Part shown: one piece after another, positions 16,561-25,595 of the stretch | Position numbering within the stretch: position 1 is the first letter of the stretch | How the letters are laid out: each line of letters begins with the position of its first letter | From: an uncultured Alsobacter sp. | GTDB taxonomy: Bacteria; Pseudomonadota; Alphaproteobacteria; Rhizobiales; Beijerinckiaceae | DNA: 64,000 bases | Assembly: GCF_945952055.1 (NCBI RefSeq) | Contig: NZ_CAMFHB010000006.1 | Location: forward strand, 1-64,000 | Direction of reading: 5' to 3' | Translations under genes and position numbers: made by a program | Notes under the pieces: generated by a model | The model's database searches: none | Seen by the model: only the letters and a program-made list of their open reading frames with translations | What the model was told of the DNA's origin: nothing

Positions 16561-17835
16561 ATGACCAATCAATTGCAAAAAAAGGCTTTGTCTTATGACC
16601 TTGCGCCAACGCCGCAGGATCCCGCCCACATCCGCGCGCTGACCGACGAAAAAGTCGACCTCCACACCAACACACATTGGGGTCGCGACGCCATCACAAA
16701 TCGCACGAGCCGCGGCTGGAGGGTCATCCTGAACACGAACGACTATCTCGGCCTGGCCCGCCATCCCCGCGTCGCGATTGCCAAGGCTGCCGCGTTGCTG
16801 GAGACGGGACACGGCGAAGCGGTCTCGCGAGTGTTCATCCAGGATCGCGACGACGCCCATCGCACCTTCGAACGGCGTTTCGCGGCGCTGATCGGGGCAC
16901 AGGACGCGGTGCTCGTGATGTCGGGATACAATGCGAACACGAGCATCGTGCAGGTGTTCGCCCGGCCAGGCTCACCGGTCTACCTCGACATGCGGGCCCA
17001 TGCTTCCCTGTGGGAGGGTGTGCTGTGCGCCCGGGCGAGGGCCATACCCTTTCGCCACAACGACCCGGCCGATCTGCGGCGCAAGATCGCCCTCGGCGGC
17101 CCGGGCCTCGTGATCGTCGATTCCCTGTACAGCACCGACGGGAGCGTCTGCCCGCTGATCGAGATCGTGGAGCAATGCGAAAGGGGGGGCTGTGCCATCG
17201 TCGTCGACGAGACTCATGCCTTCGGATGCCATGGTCACGAGGGCGGGGGTATGGTGTCCGCGCTCGGCCTGACGGACCGCGTGCACTTCCGCACGATCGG
17301 CCTCTCCAAGGCCGTGGCCGCCCGTGGTGGAATCGTCGCGGGCTCCGCGCGGAACATGGAGCTGTTTCGCTATGAAGCGAGGCCGCTGATCTTCTCGACC
17401 ACCGTTCTGGGATACGAGATCGCCGGCTTCAACGCGGTGCTCGACCTGGTGCGGGACGAGCCCTGGCGGGCCGCGCGGCTCCACCGCAACCACGCCCGCA
17501 TGAAGGAAGACCTTCAGGCCTGTGGGTTCGACGTCGCGGCGAGCGAAAGCCAGATCCTCGCCATCGTGACCGGTGCCCCCGACAACACGATCGCGTTCAG
17601 ACGGCATCTCGATGCCCGGGGCATTCGCGCCGCGGTGTTCGGCCCACCCGCGACGCCACCGCAAGGATGCCTGCTGCGGATGTCGCTCAGCGCCATGCTG
17701 ACGGATGACGACATCGCTGCCACGGTCGAAGCCTGTCGCGATGCCCTGTCGGCCCTCGACATGCGGGGCTGGCCGTGCGTTCGCCAGCAGGATGGCGCGG
17801 CGTCGGGGCGGCGCCTGCGTGGGGCTGCGTCCTGA
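16561..17835 (+). CDS. lqsA: CqsA/LqsA-like alpha-hydroxyketone autoinducer synthase
   Basis: A 424-residue PLP-dependent alpha-oxoamine synthase-family enzyme. It shows NTNDYLGLARHPR near residue 58, VVDETHAFGCHGHEGGG near 214 (Asp pairing with the PLP ring) and Schiff-base Lys250 in TIGLSKAVAARGG. RPLIFSTTVLGYEIAGF near 278 resembles CqsA/LqsA more than KBL or BioF. These enzymes make alpha-hydroxyketone signals such as CAI-1 and LAI-1 from acyl-CoA and an amino acid or SAM. It is divergent from an LqsS-like kinase gene, which strongly supports this role. GAGGAA seven bases before the ATG sets the start. Other alpha-oxoamine synthases are the main alternative. Confidence 0.72.
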   Translation: MTNQLQKKALSYDLAPTPQDPAHIRALTDEKVDLHTNTHWGRDAITNRTSRGWRVILNTNDYLGLARHPRVAIAKAAALLETGHGEAVSRVFIQDRDDAHRTFERRFAALIGAQDAVLVMSGYNANTSIVQVFARPGSPVYLDMRAHASLWEGVLCARARAIPFRHNDPADLRRKIALGGPGLVIVDSLYSTDGSVCPLIEIVEQCERGGCAIVVDETHAFGCHGHEGGGMVSALGLTDRVHFRTIGLSKAVAARGGIVAGSARNMELFRYEARPLIFSTTVLGYEIAGFNAVLDLVRDEPWRAARLHRNHARMKEDLQACGFDVAASESQILAIVTGAPDNTIAFRRHLDARGIRAAVFGPPATPPQGCLLRMSLSAMLTDDDIAATVEACRDALSALDMRGWPCVRQQDGAASGRRLRGAAS

Positions 17836-17854
17836 CGCAGCCTCGTAAAACGCG

Positions 17855-17894
17855 TTCGGCCTGTGACCGGTTCGCCAACCCGTCACAGGCCGAA
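17855..17894. terminator. Bidirectional hairpin terminator
   Basis: A perfect 13-bp stem (TTCGGCCTGTGAC and its complement) with a 14-base loop sits between the stop codons of the convergent synthase and binding-protein genes, followed rightward by AGTTTC. It closes the quorum-sensing locus on its right side. Confidence 0.75.
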
Positions 17895-17914
17895 GTTTCG
17901 AGTCAATCGTACGA

Positions 17915-19081
17915 TCAGCGGCCGGCCTTCGCCGGATCCTTCATCGCCTCGCTCTTGTCGAACTCGATGTTGTAGAGTTCGCCGTTCACGCGCTCGACCT
18001 TGCGGATGTAGACGTTCTGCACGAACTCGCGGGTGGCGGGGTCGATGGAGACCGGACCGCGCGGGCTCGTCCAGGAGAGGCCCTTCATGGCGTTGACGAG
18101 GGCTTCCCCACCCTGGCCGTTGGTCTTCTTCAGGCCCTCGTAGATGGCGGTCATGCCATCATAGCCGCCGACCGCCATGAAGTTGGGGCGCATGTTGTTG
18201 TTGGCCTTCTTGAAGGCCTCGACGAACGCCTTGTTCTCGGGGCTGTCGTGGGCCGCCGAGTAATGGTGCGAGGAAATCACGCCCAGCGCCACGTCGCCGA
18301 CCGAGTTGATGAGGTCGTCGTCCGTGACGCTGCCTTCGGCGATCAGCTTCACGCCCGACTTGTCGAGGCCGCGCTCGACGAACTGCTTCATGAACTGGGA
18401 GCCGACGCCGGACGGCACGAAGGCGAGGAGGACGTCGGGCTTCGCGTCCGCGACCTTCTGCAGGAAGGGCGAGAAGTCCGGGTTGGCGAGGGGCACGCGC
18501 ATGTTCTCGACCGTGCCGCCAGCCTTGGTGAAGGTCTCGGTGAAGGCCTTCTCGACGTCGATGCCCGGGCCATAGTCGGAGACGATGGTCATCGCCTTCT
18601 TGAAGTTCTGCTTCACGGCCCAGTTGGCGAGCGGCACCGTCGCCTGGAACGAGGTGAAGCTCGTGCGCACGATGAAGGGCGACTGGTCGGTGATGATCGA
18701 GGTCGCGGCGGCCATGACCACCTGCGGCGTCTTCGACTGGGTGGCGAGCGGCGCGCTGGCGAGCGCCAGCGGGGTCAGGCCGAAGCCGGCGATGACGCCG
18801 ACGCGGTCGTTGACGATGAGCTCCTGCGCGATGCGCTTGGAGACGTCCGGCACGCCGGTGTCGTCCTTGACGATGAGCTGGATCTTCTTGCCGGCGACGG
18901 TGTCGCCGTTCTGCGCCATGTAGAGCTTGGCCGCGGCCTCGATCTGCCGGCCGGTCGAGGCGAAGGGCCCCGTGAGCGGCAGGATGAGGCCGATCTTGAA
19001 CGCCTCCTGCGCGGAGGCGCCGGTGATGCTGCCCGCCACCATGGCGGCGCCGGCGAGGCCGATGAAGGTCCTGCGAAGCAT
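17915..19081 (-). CDS. Branched-chain-amino-acid-type ABC substrate-binding protein
   Basis: A 388-residue periplasmic binding protein of the LivJ/Leu-Ile-Val type (Peripla_BP_6). A signal peptide of about 22 residues (TFIGLAGAAMVAGSITGASA) precedes IGLILPLTGPFASTGRQIEAA, the classic family start. GGGAGGAG nine bases before the ATG at 19081 fixes the start. It has no permease or ATPase beside it, whereas the livHMGF set at 50.3-53.7 kb has no binding protein. Next to extradiol dioxygenase genes, it may bind an aromatic acid; LivJ-type proteins that bind aromatics are known. The ligand is inferred only from context. Confidence 0.88.
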   Translation of the reverse strand: MLRRTFIGLAGAAMVAGSITGASAQEAFKIGLILPLTGPFASTGRQIEAAAKLYMAQNGDTVAGKKIQLIVKDDTGVPDVSKRIAQELIVNDRVGVIAGFGLTPLALASAPLATQSKTPQVVMAAATSIITDQSPFIVRTSFTSFQATVPLANWAVKQNFKKAMTIVSDYGPGIDVEKAFTETFTKAGGTVENMRVPLANPDFSPFLQKVADAKPDVLLAFVPSGVGSQFMKQFVERGLDKSGVKLIAEGSVTDDDLINSVGDVALGVISSHHYSAAHDSPENKAFVEAFKKANNNMRPNFMAVGGYDGMTAIYEGLKKTNGQGGEALVNAMKGLSWTSPRGPVSIDPATREFVQNVYIRKVERVNGELYNIEFDKSEAMKDPAKAGR

Positions 19082-19135
19082 GTGTCTTTCTCCTCCCAAG
19101 GGCCATTCGGCCCGATTGAACGAATGCGCCCGCTA

Positions 19136-19453
19136 TCAGCGGGTCAGCGGATCGATGCGTTGCGCCTGGAAGCGCGCGGCGATGGGCGTGATCTCGATGG
19201 CCTCCACGAGGCCGGCCTTGGCGAACGGGTCGGCCTCGGCGAAGGCCTGCACGGCGGCGCGGTCCGGCGCGTCCATGACGCCGAAATTGCCGACCGGCGT
19301 CTCGCCGTCCTCCAGCGTCAGCGCGCCGCCCGTGAGCACCCGCGCGACACCGCCGCCGCCGGTGGCCACGTGCTCGCGGTGCGCGTCGCGGTGGCGGGCG
19401 CGGAGCTCTTCCATGCCGGCCCGGTGGCGGCAGACCATCAGCCAGTACGCCAT
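19136..19453 (-). CDS. YciI-family protein
   Basis: A 105-residue single-domain YciI-like (YCII-related, dimeric ferredoxin-like fold) protein. Family features are the short first strand MAYWLMVCRH, conserved His residues in RDAHREHV near residue 24, and the AVQAFAEADPFAKAGLVEAIEI segment typical of the family's C-terminal half. It starts one base from the LigB stop, so it is the last gene of the dioxygenase operon. Related small proteins in aromatic operons include muconolactone-isomerase-like enzymes, but no specific reaction can be assigned. A 6-bp hairpin (CCCGCT/AGCGGG) overlaps its stop codon. Confidence 0.8.
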   Translation of the reverse strand: MAYWLMVCRHRAGMEELRARHRDAHREHVATGGGGVARVLTGGALTLEDGETPVGNFGVMDAPDRAAVQAFAEADPFAKAGLVEAIEITPIAARFQAQRIDPLTR

Positions 19454-19454
19454 G

Positions 19455-20321
19455 TCAGGCCGCCGCCCGGCCGGTTGCGCCGGCCTCGTTCTCGAGCACG
19501 ATCATGCCCGCCCCGGTCATGGAGGCGGGCACGAAGTAGTGCGTGTGCAGGACCTTCACGGCCTCATCCATGCAACCGCGCATGACGAGCCACATCATCA
19601 GCTCGGCGCCTTCGCTGCCGAAGAGCTCGACGTAGCGCTCGCGCGATAGGCTGGCGAGCTTGCCGGGGTCGGCCGCGATGTCGCGCAGGAAGGCGCGGTC
19701 GGCTTCCGGATTGACGAAGCCGGCGCGCGCGCCCTGCAGCTGGTGCGAGAGGCCGCCGGTGCCGACGACGACGAAGCGCTCGTCGCTGTCGTAGCTCTCG
19801 ATCGCCTTGCGCAGCACCTGGCCCAGCTCCCAGCAGCGGGAGGGCAGCGGGATCGGGTACTGGATGACGTTGACGAAGATCGGGACGACCTTCACCGGCC
19901 AGGCCGCGGGGCGGCCCCAGAACAGCTCCATCGGCACCTGGATGCCGTGGTCGACGTCGATCTCCTGGCAGATCATCGGGTCGAAGCGGTTCTCGACCAG
20001 GGTGTCGACGAGATGCCACGAGAAATCGACCGCGCCCTGGAAGGGCGGGATGGGGCGCGGGCCCCAGCCTTCGTCGACGGGTTTGTACTCCTCGGCGCAG
20101 CCCACCGCGAAGGTCGGCACGCGGTCGAGGAAGAACGAGTTGCCGTGGTCGTTGAAGATGACGACGGCGACGTCGGGCTTTGCCTCTTTCACCCAGTCCT
20201 GGCCCGGGATGTAGCCGTCGAAGAACGGCTTCCAGTCCGGCGTGTCGCGCAGGCCCTTGTCGAGGGCGGCGGCGATGGAGGGGACGTGCGACGTCCCGAG
20301 GCCTCCGATGAGCTTCGCCAT
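19455..20321 (-). CDS. ligB: Extradiol dioxygenase beta (catalytic) subunit, LigB-like
   Basis: A 288-residue class III extradiol dioxygenase catalytic subunit, related to protocatechuate 4,5-dioxygenase LigB and gallate dioxygenase. Iron ligands can be placed at His12 (GTSHVP), His59 (NDHGNSF) and Glu240 (EGAELMMW), and the acid-base His at 193 (TGGLSHQ), matching the LigB arrangement. It opens the ring of catecholic acids with O2. Its ATG overlaps the TAA of the upstream gene, whose C-terminus is LigA, by one base; the two chains should form the usual alpha-beta enzyme. Protocatechuate, gallate or 3-O-methylgallate are possible substrates. Confidence 0.88.
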   Translation of the reverse strand: MAKLIGGLGTSHVPSIAAALDKGLRDTPDWKPFFDGYIPGQDWVKEAKPDVAVVIFNDHGNSFFLDRVPTFAVGCAEEYKPVDEGWGPRPIPPFQGAVDFSWHLVDTLVENRFDPMICQEIDVDHGIQVPMELFWGRPAAWPVKVVPIFVNVIQYPIPLPSRCWELGQVLRKAIESYDSDERFVVVGTGGLSHQLQGARAGFVNPEADRAFLRDIAADPGKLASLSRERYVELFGSEGAELMMWLVMRGCMDEAVKVLHTHYFVPASMTGAGMIVLENEAGATGRAAA

Positions 20322-21355
20322 TACTTCTTCCCCAAGCGGTCGCGCAGGAATGCGTCGTGGGCCATGCCGGCCTGGTGCGCGCCGATCTCGGTGATGCGCA
20401 CCGGGTCGACGGCCGAGATCTTCAGGATGAAGAACAGGTTGCCGCCGAGCCGCACCATCTCGCGCCAGTCGCGGGACATGACGGCCTTCTTCTCGTCGGC
20501 GGTCAGGCTGAAGCGGTCGAGATAGGCTTCCTCGTCGGCCTTGAAGGCCTCCCGGTTCTCCGGCTTCGACAGGCCCATCGCCATCTTGTTGATGCGGTAG
20601 CCGCGGCGCTGGCGCTCGCGGTCGAACAGCGGCGTGTCGGGAATGCGGTCGGCGGTCATGGGGCTCTCCATGTCGAGCCAAGCGAGGAGGGCCGCGGTCA
20701 CCTGGTCCGGCTGCTCGACCGGCGACATGTGGCCGCTGTCCTCGATGATGACGAGCCGCGCGCCGGGGATCGCCGCGGCGATCTCCTCGTGCTGGGCGAG
20801 CGGGCTCCAGCGATCCTGGCGTCCGACGGCGACGAGGGTGGGGCAGGCGATCGCAGACAGGTGCTCGCGGGCGTTGGGCCGCCCGAGCAGCGCCCTGATC
20901 TGGCGGTCGTGCTGGTCCGCGGTGGCACGCTTCACCATCTCCCGCAGCGGCTCCATGAGCGCGGCGTCGCCCGTGCGGGCCTCGTGCACCATGGGCGGCA
21001 GCCAGCGGTCGGCCAGGGCCGCCATGCCCTCGCGCCGGGCGAGGTCGACGAGGACCTGCCGGGTGGCCTCCTCGCCGTCGCGCCTGGGGTGGGCGCCGGT
21101 GTCGAGGAGCGCCAGCCGCTCGATACGCTCGGGGGCGAGGCGAACCATCTCCAACGCGACGCGGGCGCCCATCGAGTGTCCCACGACGGCGAGCGGTCCC
21201 TGCGCCAGTGCCAGCGTGTCGCGGGCCATGGCGGTGATCGAATCCTGCGTCGAAAGGTCGGCCACGACGACGGGGGCGCGCTGCGACAGGGCCGCCACCT
21301 GGCTCGTCCAGATGCTGGCGTCGCACAACAGGCCCGGAATCAGGACGATCGTCAC
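20321..21355 (-). CDS. Alpha/beta hydrolase fused to LigA-type dioxygenase alpha subunit
   Basis: About 344 residues with two modules. Residues ~1-225 form an alpha/beta hydrolase: oxyanion-side IPGLL, nucleophile GHSMGAR, acid in VGRQDRWSP and His in DSGHMSP. The last ~112 residues, from MTADRIPDTP, are a LigA-type small subunit (RRGYRINKMAMGLSKPENREAF, DWREMVRLGGN). The frame is continuous. A GGAGAG sequence four bases before that internal ATG (20659) means LigA could also be made separately. The start could be GTG 21355 or GTG 21367. Hydrolases in such operons usually open esters or lactones of aromatic acids. The fusion is uncommon. Confidence 0.78.
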   Translation of the reverse strand: MTIVLIPGLLCDASIWTSQVAALSQRAPVVVADLSTQDSITAMARDTLALAQGPLAVVGHSMGARVALEMVRLAPERIERLALLDTGAHPRRDGEEATRQVLVDLARREGMAALADRWLPPMVHEARTGDAALMEPLREMVKRATADQHDRQIRALLGRPNAREHLSAIACPTLVAVGRQDRWSPLAQHEEIAAAIPGARLVIIEDSGHMSPVEQPDQVTAALLAWLDMESPMTADRIPDTPLFDRERQRRGYRINKMAMGLSKPENREAFKADEEAYLDRFSLTADEKKAVMSRDWREMVRLGGNLFFILKISAVDPVRITEIGAHQAGMAHDAFLRDRLGKK

Positions 21356-21570
21356 CGTGGTTTCCACCCTCTTGGGCCTCGGGCGGCGCGTTTCGCCACC
21401 GAAGCCTGCTCTATGTGGGGCGGCTCACTCGTGAAGCAAATGGTTTGTTTTTCCGAATTGATGAACAGGATTCAGGCGAGCGACGGCGCGACCCCTTTCG
21501 TTTGCCAAGCGGCGGCGCCTGTCGGACAAAGGGCGCAGCCGCGACGAGACGGCATCGGGACGGACGATCC

Positions 21571-22485
21571 ATGCGATTGAAGGGCAACTGGGCGACGCTG
21601 CTGCTCCCCATCCAGGCCGACGAAGCCATCGACTTCGCCGCGCTCGCCGAGGAGATCGACATCCTGGCTTCGGCCCGGGTCGACGGCATCTATTCCAACG
21701 GTACGGCCGGCGAGTTCCACAACCAGACCGAGGACGAGTATCGCCGCATCCAGGACCTCCTGGCCTCGCGCTGCGCCCAGGCGGGGACCCCCTTCGTCAT
21801 CGGCGCCTGCCACTCCGATCCGCAGGTGTCGCGCCAGCGCGTCCGCGACGCGACGGCGCTGAAGCCCGCCGGCATCCAGGTGATCCTGCCGGACTGGTGG
21901 CCGCTCACCAATGCCGAGGCAGCCGACTTCCTCGCCATGATGGCGGAAGCCGCCGGCGGCGTGCCGCTGATCCTGTACAACCCGCCTCATGCGAAGCGCG
22001 TGTTGGCCCCCGCCGACATCGCCGCGGTCACCGCGGGCGTGCCGACGGTCACCGGCGTGAAGCTCGGGGACGGCGATGCCGCGTGGTACGCGCAGGCACG
22101 CCAGCATCTCTCCCACCTCAGCCTGTTCGTGCCGGGGCACCACCTCGCTACCGGCATGAAGGAGGGCGTCGCCTCGGGAGCATTCTCCAACGTCGCCTGC
22201 CTCAGCCCCTCGGGCGCCCAGCGCTGGACCGACCTCCTGCGGCGCGATCCCGACGCCGGCATGGATCTGGAACGCCGGCTCTGCGCCTTCATGGACGAGC
22301 ACATCGTGCCGTTCCGGCGGGACCACGGCCACGCCAACGCGGCACTCGACAAGCTGCTGGCGGCGATCGGTGGCTGGGGGCCGGTGGGGACGCGGTTGCG
22401 GCGGCCTTACCGGTGGATCGCGATGGCCGAGGCGGAGAGGCTCCGGCCGGTGGCCCGGGCCATGCTGCCGGAGCTGTTCGTCTAG
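21571..22485 (+). CDS. Dihydrodipicolinate synthase family lyase
   Basis: A 304-residue DapA/NanA-superfamily TIM-barrel aldolase or dehydratase. Family marks are GTAGEFHNQTEDEY near residue 45, LILYNPPHAKR near 133 supplying the catalytic Tyr, and VTGVKLGDGD near 160 with the Schiff-base Lys. DapA itself usually has GTTGE and YNVPxRT, so lysine synthesis is unlikely; related enzymes act on keto-deoxy sugar acids or pyruvate-derived acids. The ATG is chosen because the upstream frame is low-complexity. It stands alone, divergent from the dioxygenase operon. Confidence 0.8.
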   Translation: MRLKGNWATLLLPIQADEAIDFAALAEEIDILASARVDGIYSNGTAGEFHNQTEDEYRRIQDLLASRCAQAGTPFVIGACHSDPQVSRQRVRDATALKPAGIQVILPDWWPLTNAEAADFLAMMAEAAGGVPLILYNPPHAKRVLAPADIAAVTAGVPTVTGVKLGDGDAAWYAQARQHLSHLSLFVPGHHLATGMKEGVASGAFSNVACLSPSGAQRWTDLLRRDPDAGMDLERRLCAFMDEHIVPFRRDHGHANAALDKLLAAIGGWGPVGTRLRRPYRWIAMAEAERLRPVARAMLPELFV

Positions 22486-22536
22486 CTCGGACATCGCCCT
22501 GGGACTTGGTTGGCGTTAGCCGCGATCTTCCAGCCT

Positions 22537-22624
22537 CGTCATGCCCGGGCTTGGCCCGGGCACCCACGACTTCGGGATGGCCCCTGCAAAGTCGTGGATG
22601 GCCGGGCCAGGCCCGGCCAGGACG
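22537..22624. repeat. Intergenic palindromic repeat, copy 1
   Basis: An ~88-bp nested dyad: outer arms with the self-complementary core CCGGGCTTGGCCCGG, inner arms CCACGACTT and AAGTCGTGG, bounded by CGTC and GACG. It lies between the stop codons of convergent genes. Four further full copies and one half copy occur in the window, all intergenic. Confidence 0.85.
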
Positions 22625-22672
22625 GCTGAGAGGGAGCGGCAAGACCGATTGCCACTGCTTACAGATTGTTGC

Positions 22673-23638
22673 TCAAAGCTTCAGGCACGCCGCCTGGTGG
22701 TCCGTCCCCACGCCCTGTAGCGCCGGCACCGTCCCGGCGCACTCCGCCGTCGCAATCGGACACCGCGTCCGGAACACGCATCCCGACGGCGGTGAGAGCG
22801 GGCTCGGGATGTCGCCCTTGAGCACGGTGCGCTGGCGCTTCTCGCCGGGCACCGTGGAGGGCACGGCGGAGAGCAGGGCCTGGGTGTAGGGGTGGCGGGG
22901 GGCGGTGTAGACCGCTTCGCTCGGGCCTGCCTCCATGACGCGGCCGAGATAGAGCACGACCACCGTGTCGGCGAGGAACTCGATGACCGAGAGGTCGTGC
23001 GAGATGAGCAGCATCGTCTGGCCGGTCCGCGCCTGCAGGTCGCGCAGCAGGTTGACGATCTGGGCCTGGATGGAGACGTCGAGCGCCGACACGGGCTCGT
23101 CGGCGACGATGAACTCGGGCTCCAGCGTCAGGGCGCGGGCGATGCCGATGCGCTGGCGCTGGCCGCCGGAGAACTCGTGCGGATAGCGGGCCAGCGCCTC
23201 GCGCGGCAGCTCGACCGCGTCGAGCGCCATTGCGGCGCGGTCCAGCCGCTCGGCGCGGGTGCCGACGCCCTGGATGTCGAGGCCCTCGGAGAGGATGTCG
23301 CCCACCGTCATGCGCTGCGACAGGCTCGCATAGGGGTCCTGGAAAATGTACTGCATGCGCTTGCGCCAGGGACGCAACGCGGAGGCCGACAGGCCGGCGA
23401 TGTCGGTGCCGTCGTAGACGACCTTGCCGCCGGTGGGGTCGATGAGCCGCAGGATCGTGCGGCCGACCGTGGTCTTGCCGGACCCGGACTCGCCGACGAG
23501 GCCGACCACCTGGCCGCGCCGGATGGTGAACGTCACATCGTCGACCGCGCGCACCACCTTGCTGCCGCCGAACAGGCCGCCACCGCCGAAATGCTTGGTG
23601 AGGCCGCGGACCTCGACGAGGGGCGAGGGGGCGCTCAT
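22673..23638 (-). CDS. Peptide/nickel-type ABC transporter ATPase, DppF-like (second system)
   Basis: A 321-residue ATPase with Walker [24 protein letters not shown], signature [15 protein letters not shown] and Walker [14 protein letters not shown] full C-terminal oligopeptide domain is present, with the Cys motif GCVFRTRCP...C...C that the first system's ATPases lack. The ATG overlaps the preceding ATPase stop by four bases. It is the last gene of a leftward operon: GntR, binding protein, DppB, DppC, DapA-like, DppD, DppF. Confidence 0.92.
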   Translation of the reverse strand: MSAPSPLVEVRGLTKHFGGGGLFGGSKVVRAVDDVTFTIRRGQVVGLVGESGSGKTTVGRTILRLIDPTGGKVVYDGTDIAGLSASALRPWRKRMQYIFQDPYASLSQRMTVGDILSEGLDIQGVGTRAERLDRAAMALDAVELPREALARYPHEFSGGQRQRIGIARALTLEPEFIVADEPVSALDVSIQAQIVNLLRDLQARTGQTMLLISHDLSVIEFLADTVVVLYLGRVMEAGPSEAVYTAPRHPYTQALLSAVPSTVPGEKRQRTVLKGDIPSPLSPPSGCVFRTRCPIATAECAGTVPALQGVGTDHQAACLKL

Positions 23639-24645
23639 GCTGCGGCGTCCCAGCGGTGGCAGCGCACCGAACGCGCCGGCGAGGGGACAGTCGGGCCCGG
23701 CGCCTCGGTGCGGCACCGGTCCACGGCGAGCGGGCAGCGGCCGGCGAAGGCGCAGCCGGTGGGCAACGCCATGAGGCTCGGAACCTGGCCGGGGATGGCC
23801 GCGAGCTTCTGGCCGGCGCGGCGCAGCCGAAGCGCCTCGCCGGGGCGCGGCACGGAGGCGAGGAGGCCGCGCGTGTAGGGATGGCGCGGCGCGGTGAACA
23901 CCTCCGCCACCGGGCCTTCCTCGACGATGCGGCCCGCATACATGATGGCCACGCGGTGGGCCATGTCGGCGACGACGCCCAGATTGTGGGTGACGAACAG
24001 GATGCCCATGCGAAGGCTCTCCTGCAGGCCCGTCATCAGCTCGACGATCTGCGCCTGGACGGTGACGTCGAGCGCGGTCGTCGGCTCGTCGGCGATGAGC
24101 AGGCCGGGCCGGCAGACGAGCGCCATCGCGATCATGGCGCGCTGGCGCATGCCGCCGGAGAGTTCGTGCGGGTAGGAGGCGAGCCGCCGGGCGGGATCGG
24201 GAATGCCGACCGAGTCGAGCATGGCGATGGCGCGCTCGCGCGCCTCGGCGCGGGTGGCGAGGCCGTGCACCAGCAAGGGCTCGGTGATCTGGTCGCCGAT
24301 GGTGAGCACGGGGTTGAGGCTCGTCATGGGCTCCTGGAACACCATGCCGATGCGCGAGCCCCGGATGGTGCGCAGCGCCTCGGGGTCGAGCCGCGCCAGG
24401 TCGATCGCGCCGCCCTCGCCATGCAGCCGCACGCTGCCCGCGGCGATGCGGGCGACGCGCGGCAGGAGGCCCAGCACGGACAGCGCCGTGACCGACTTGC
24501 CCGAGCCGGACTCGCCCACGAGCGCCACCGTCTCGCCCGCGCCGATGGCGAGGTCGATGCCGTTGACCGGCGCGATCTCGGTCCCGCGCACCGTGAAGAC
24601 GGTGCGCAGGCCCTCGATCTCGAGCAGGGGCGGGCGGCCGCTCAT
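23635..24645 (-). CDS. Peptide/nickel-type ABC transporter ATPase, DppD-like (second system)
   Basis: A 336-residue ATPase: Walker A GESGSGKS, signature [15 protein letters not shown], Walker B with DEPTTALD, switch His in [13 protein letters not shown], and the Cys-bearing C-terminal domain GCAFAGRCP near residue 300. It pairs with the overlapping DppF-like gene. It follows the DapA-like gene by seven bases, so transport and the lyase are co-expressed, suggesting that the imported compound or its breakdown product is the lyase substrate. Confidence 0.92.
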   Translation of the reverse strand: MSGRPPLLEIEGLRTVFTVRGTEIAPVNGIDLAIGAGETVALVGESGSGKSVTALSVLGLLPRVARIAAGSVRLHGEGGAIDLARLDPEALRTIRGSRIGMVFQEPMTSLNPVLTIGDQITEPLLVHGLATRAEARERAIAMLDSVGIPDPARRLASYPHELSGGMRQRAMIAMALVCRPGLLIADEPTTALDVTVQAQIVELMTGLQESLRMGILFVTHNLGVVADMAHRVAIMYAGRIVEEGPVAEVFTAPRHPYTRGLLASVPRPGEALRLRRAGQKLAAIPGQVPSLMALPTGCAFAGRCPLAVDRCRTEAPGPTVPSPARSVRCHRWDAAA

Positions 24646-24652
24646 GGGCGCG

Positions 24653-25576
24653 TCAGACCAGTCCGACGCGCTTCAGAACGGCCTCGACGCCACGCGCTTC
24701 CTCGTCGTTGAGCGTGCGCTGCGGGCGGGCCATGACGTTCGTCTCGATGATGCCGAGCCGCTTCATCGCGGTCTTGAAGCCGCCGACGCCGGTGGAGCCG
24801 GCGCTGGTGCGCGCGGCGCCGCAGCGGATGATCTCGAAGAGGTCGCAGAGGCGCTTCTGCTCCTTGGCCGCCGTGGCCCAGTCGCCCTTGCGGGCGGCGT
24901 CGTAGAGGCGGACATAGCCGTGCGGGTCGACGTTGCCGAGGCCCGGCACGACGCCGTGCGCGCCGCCGAGCAGGACGCCATCCACGGTGAGCTCGGCGCC
25001 GGTCATCAGGAAGATCTCCGGGCGGTCGGCGAGATCGGAGACGAGGTAGCGGAAGTTGCCCTCGTCGCCGCTCGAATCCTTCACGCCGACGATGGCGCCC
25101 TCGCGCGCCAGCGTGTTGATGCTGGAGCGGTCGAGCTTGATGTGCACGCAGACGGGGATGTCGTAGGCGACGACCGGCAGCTCCGAGCCGTCCTTGACGT
25201 AGCGGAAGTGGTCGACCGTCTCGGCCTGGTTGGTGCGGGTGTAGAAGGGCGCGGTCACGACGACGGCGTCGGCGCCGGCCGCCTTGGCCGCCTTGCAGTG
25301 GCCGATCACGCGGTCGGTGGTCGGGTCGATGACGCCGGCGAGCAGCGGCACGCGGCCGTTGTTGACCTTGGCGGCATGGTCGAGGATCGCCCGGCGGGTC
25401 GCCTCGTCGTGGAAGATCACCTCGCTGGTCGAGCCCAGCACGAAGAGGCCGTGCACGCCGCCGGCGATGAGGTGCTCGAGCACGCGGGTGAAGGACGGAT
25501 AGTCGACCTTGTGGTCGGACGTCAGCGGCGTGACGACCGGCGGTACGACACCATGGAAGTTCTTGGGGAGCGGCAT
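24653..25576 (-). CDS. DapA-family lyase encoded inside an ABC operon
   Basis: A 307-residue DapA/NanA-family TIM barrel. [15 protein letters not shown] near residue 47 is the substrate-carboxylate loop, [14 protein letters not shown] near 133 supplies Tyr, and [13 protein letters not shown] near 160 contains the Schiff-base Lys. It sits between the permease and ATPase genes of the second peptide-type importer. This embedding is typical of catabolic loci for keto-acids, hydroxyproline-type amino acids or sugar acids, so the family-5 importer here may take up such a compound rather than peptides. AGGAC precedes the ATG. Confidence 0.82.
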   Translation of the reverse strand: MPLPKNFHGVVPPVVTPLTSDHKVDYPSFTRVLEHLIAGGVHGLFVLGSTSEVIFHDEATRRAILDHAAKVNNGRVPLLAGVIDPTTDRVIGHCKAAKAAGADAVVVTAPFYTRTNQAETVDHFRYVKDGSELPVVAYDIPVCVHIKLDRSSINTLAREGAIVGVKDSSGDEGNFRYLVSDLADRPEIFLMTGAELTVDGVLLGGAHGVVPGLGNVDPHGYVRLYDAARKGDWATAAKEQKRLCDLFEIIRCGAARTSAGSTGVGGFKTAMKRLGIIETNVMARPQRTLNDEEARGVEAVLKRVGLV

Positions 25577-25595
25577 GGGCAGGGTCCTGTCTTTG

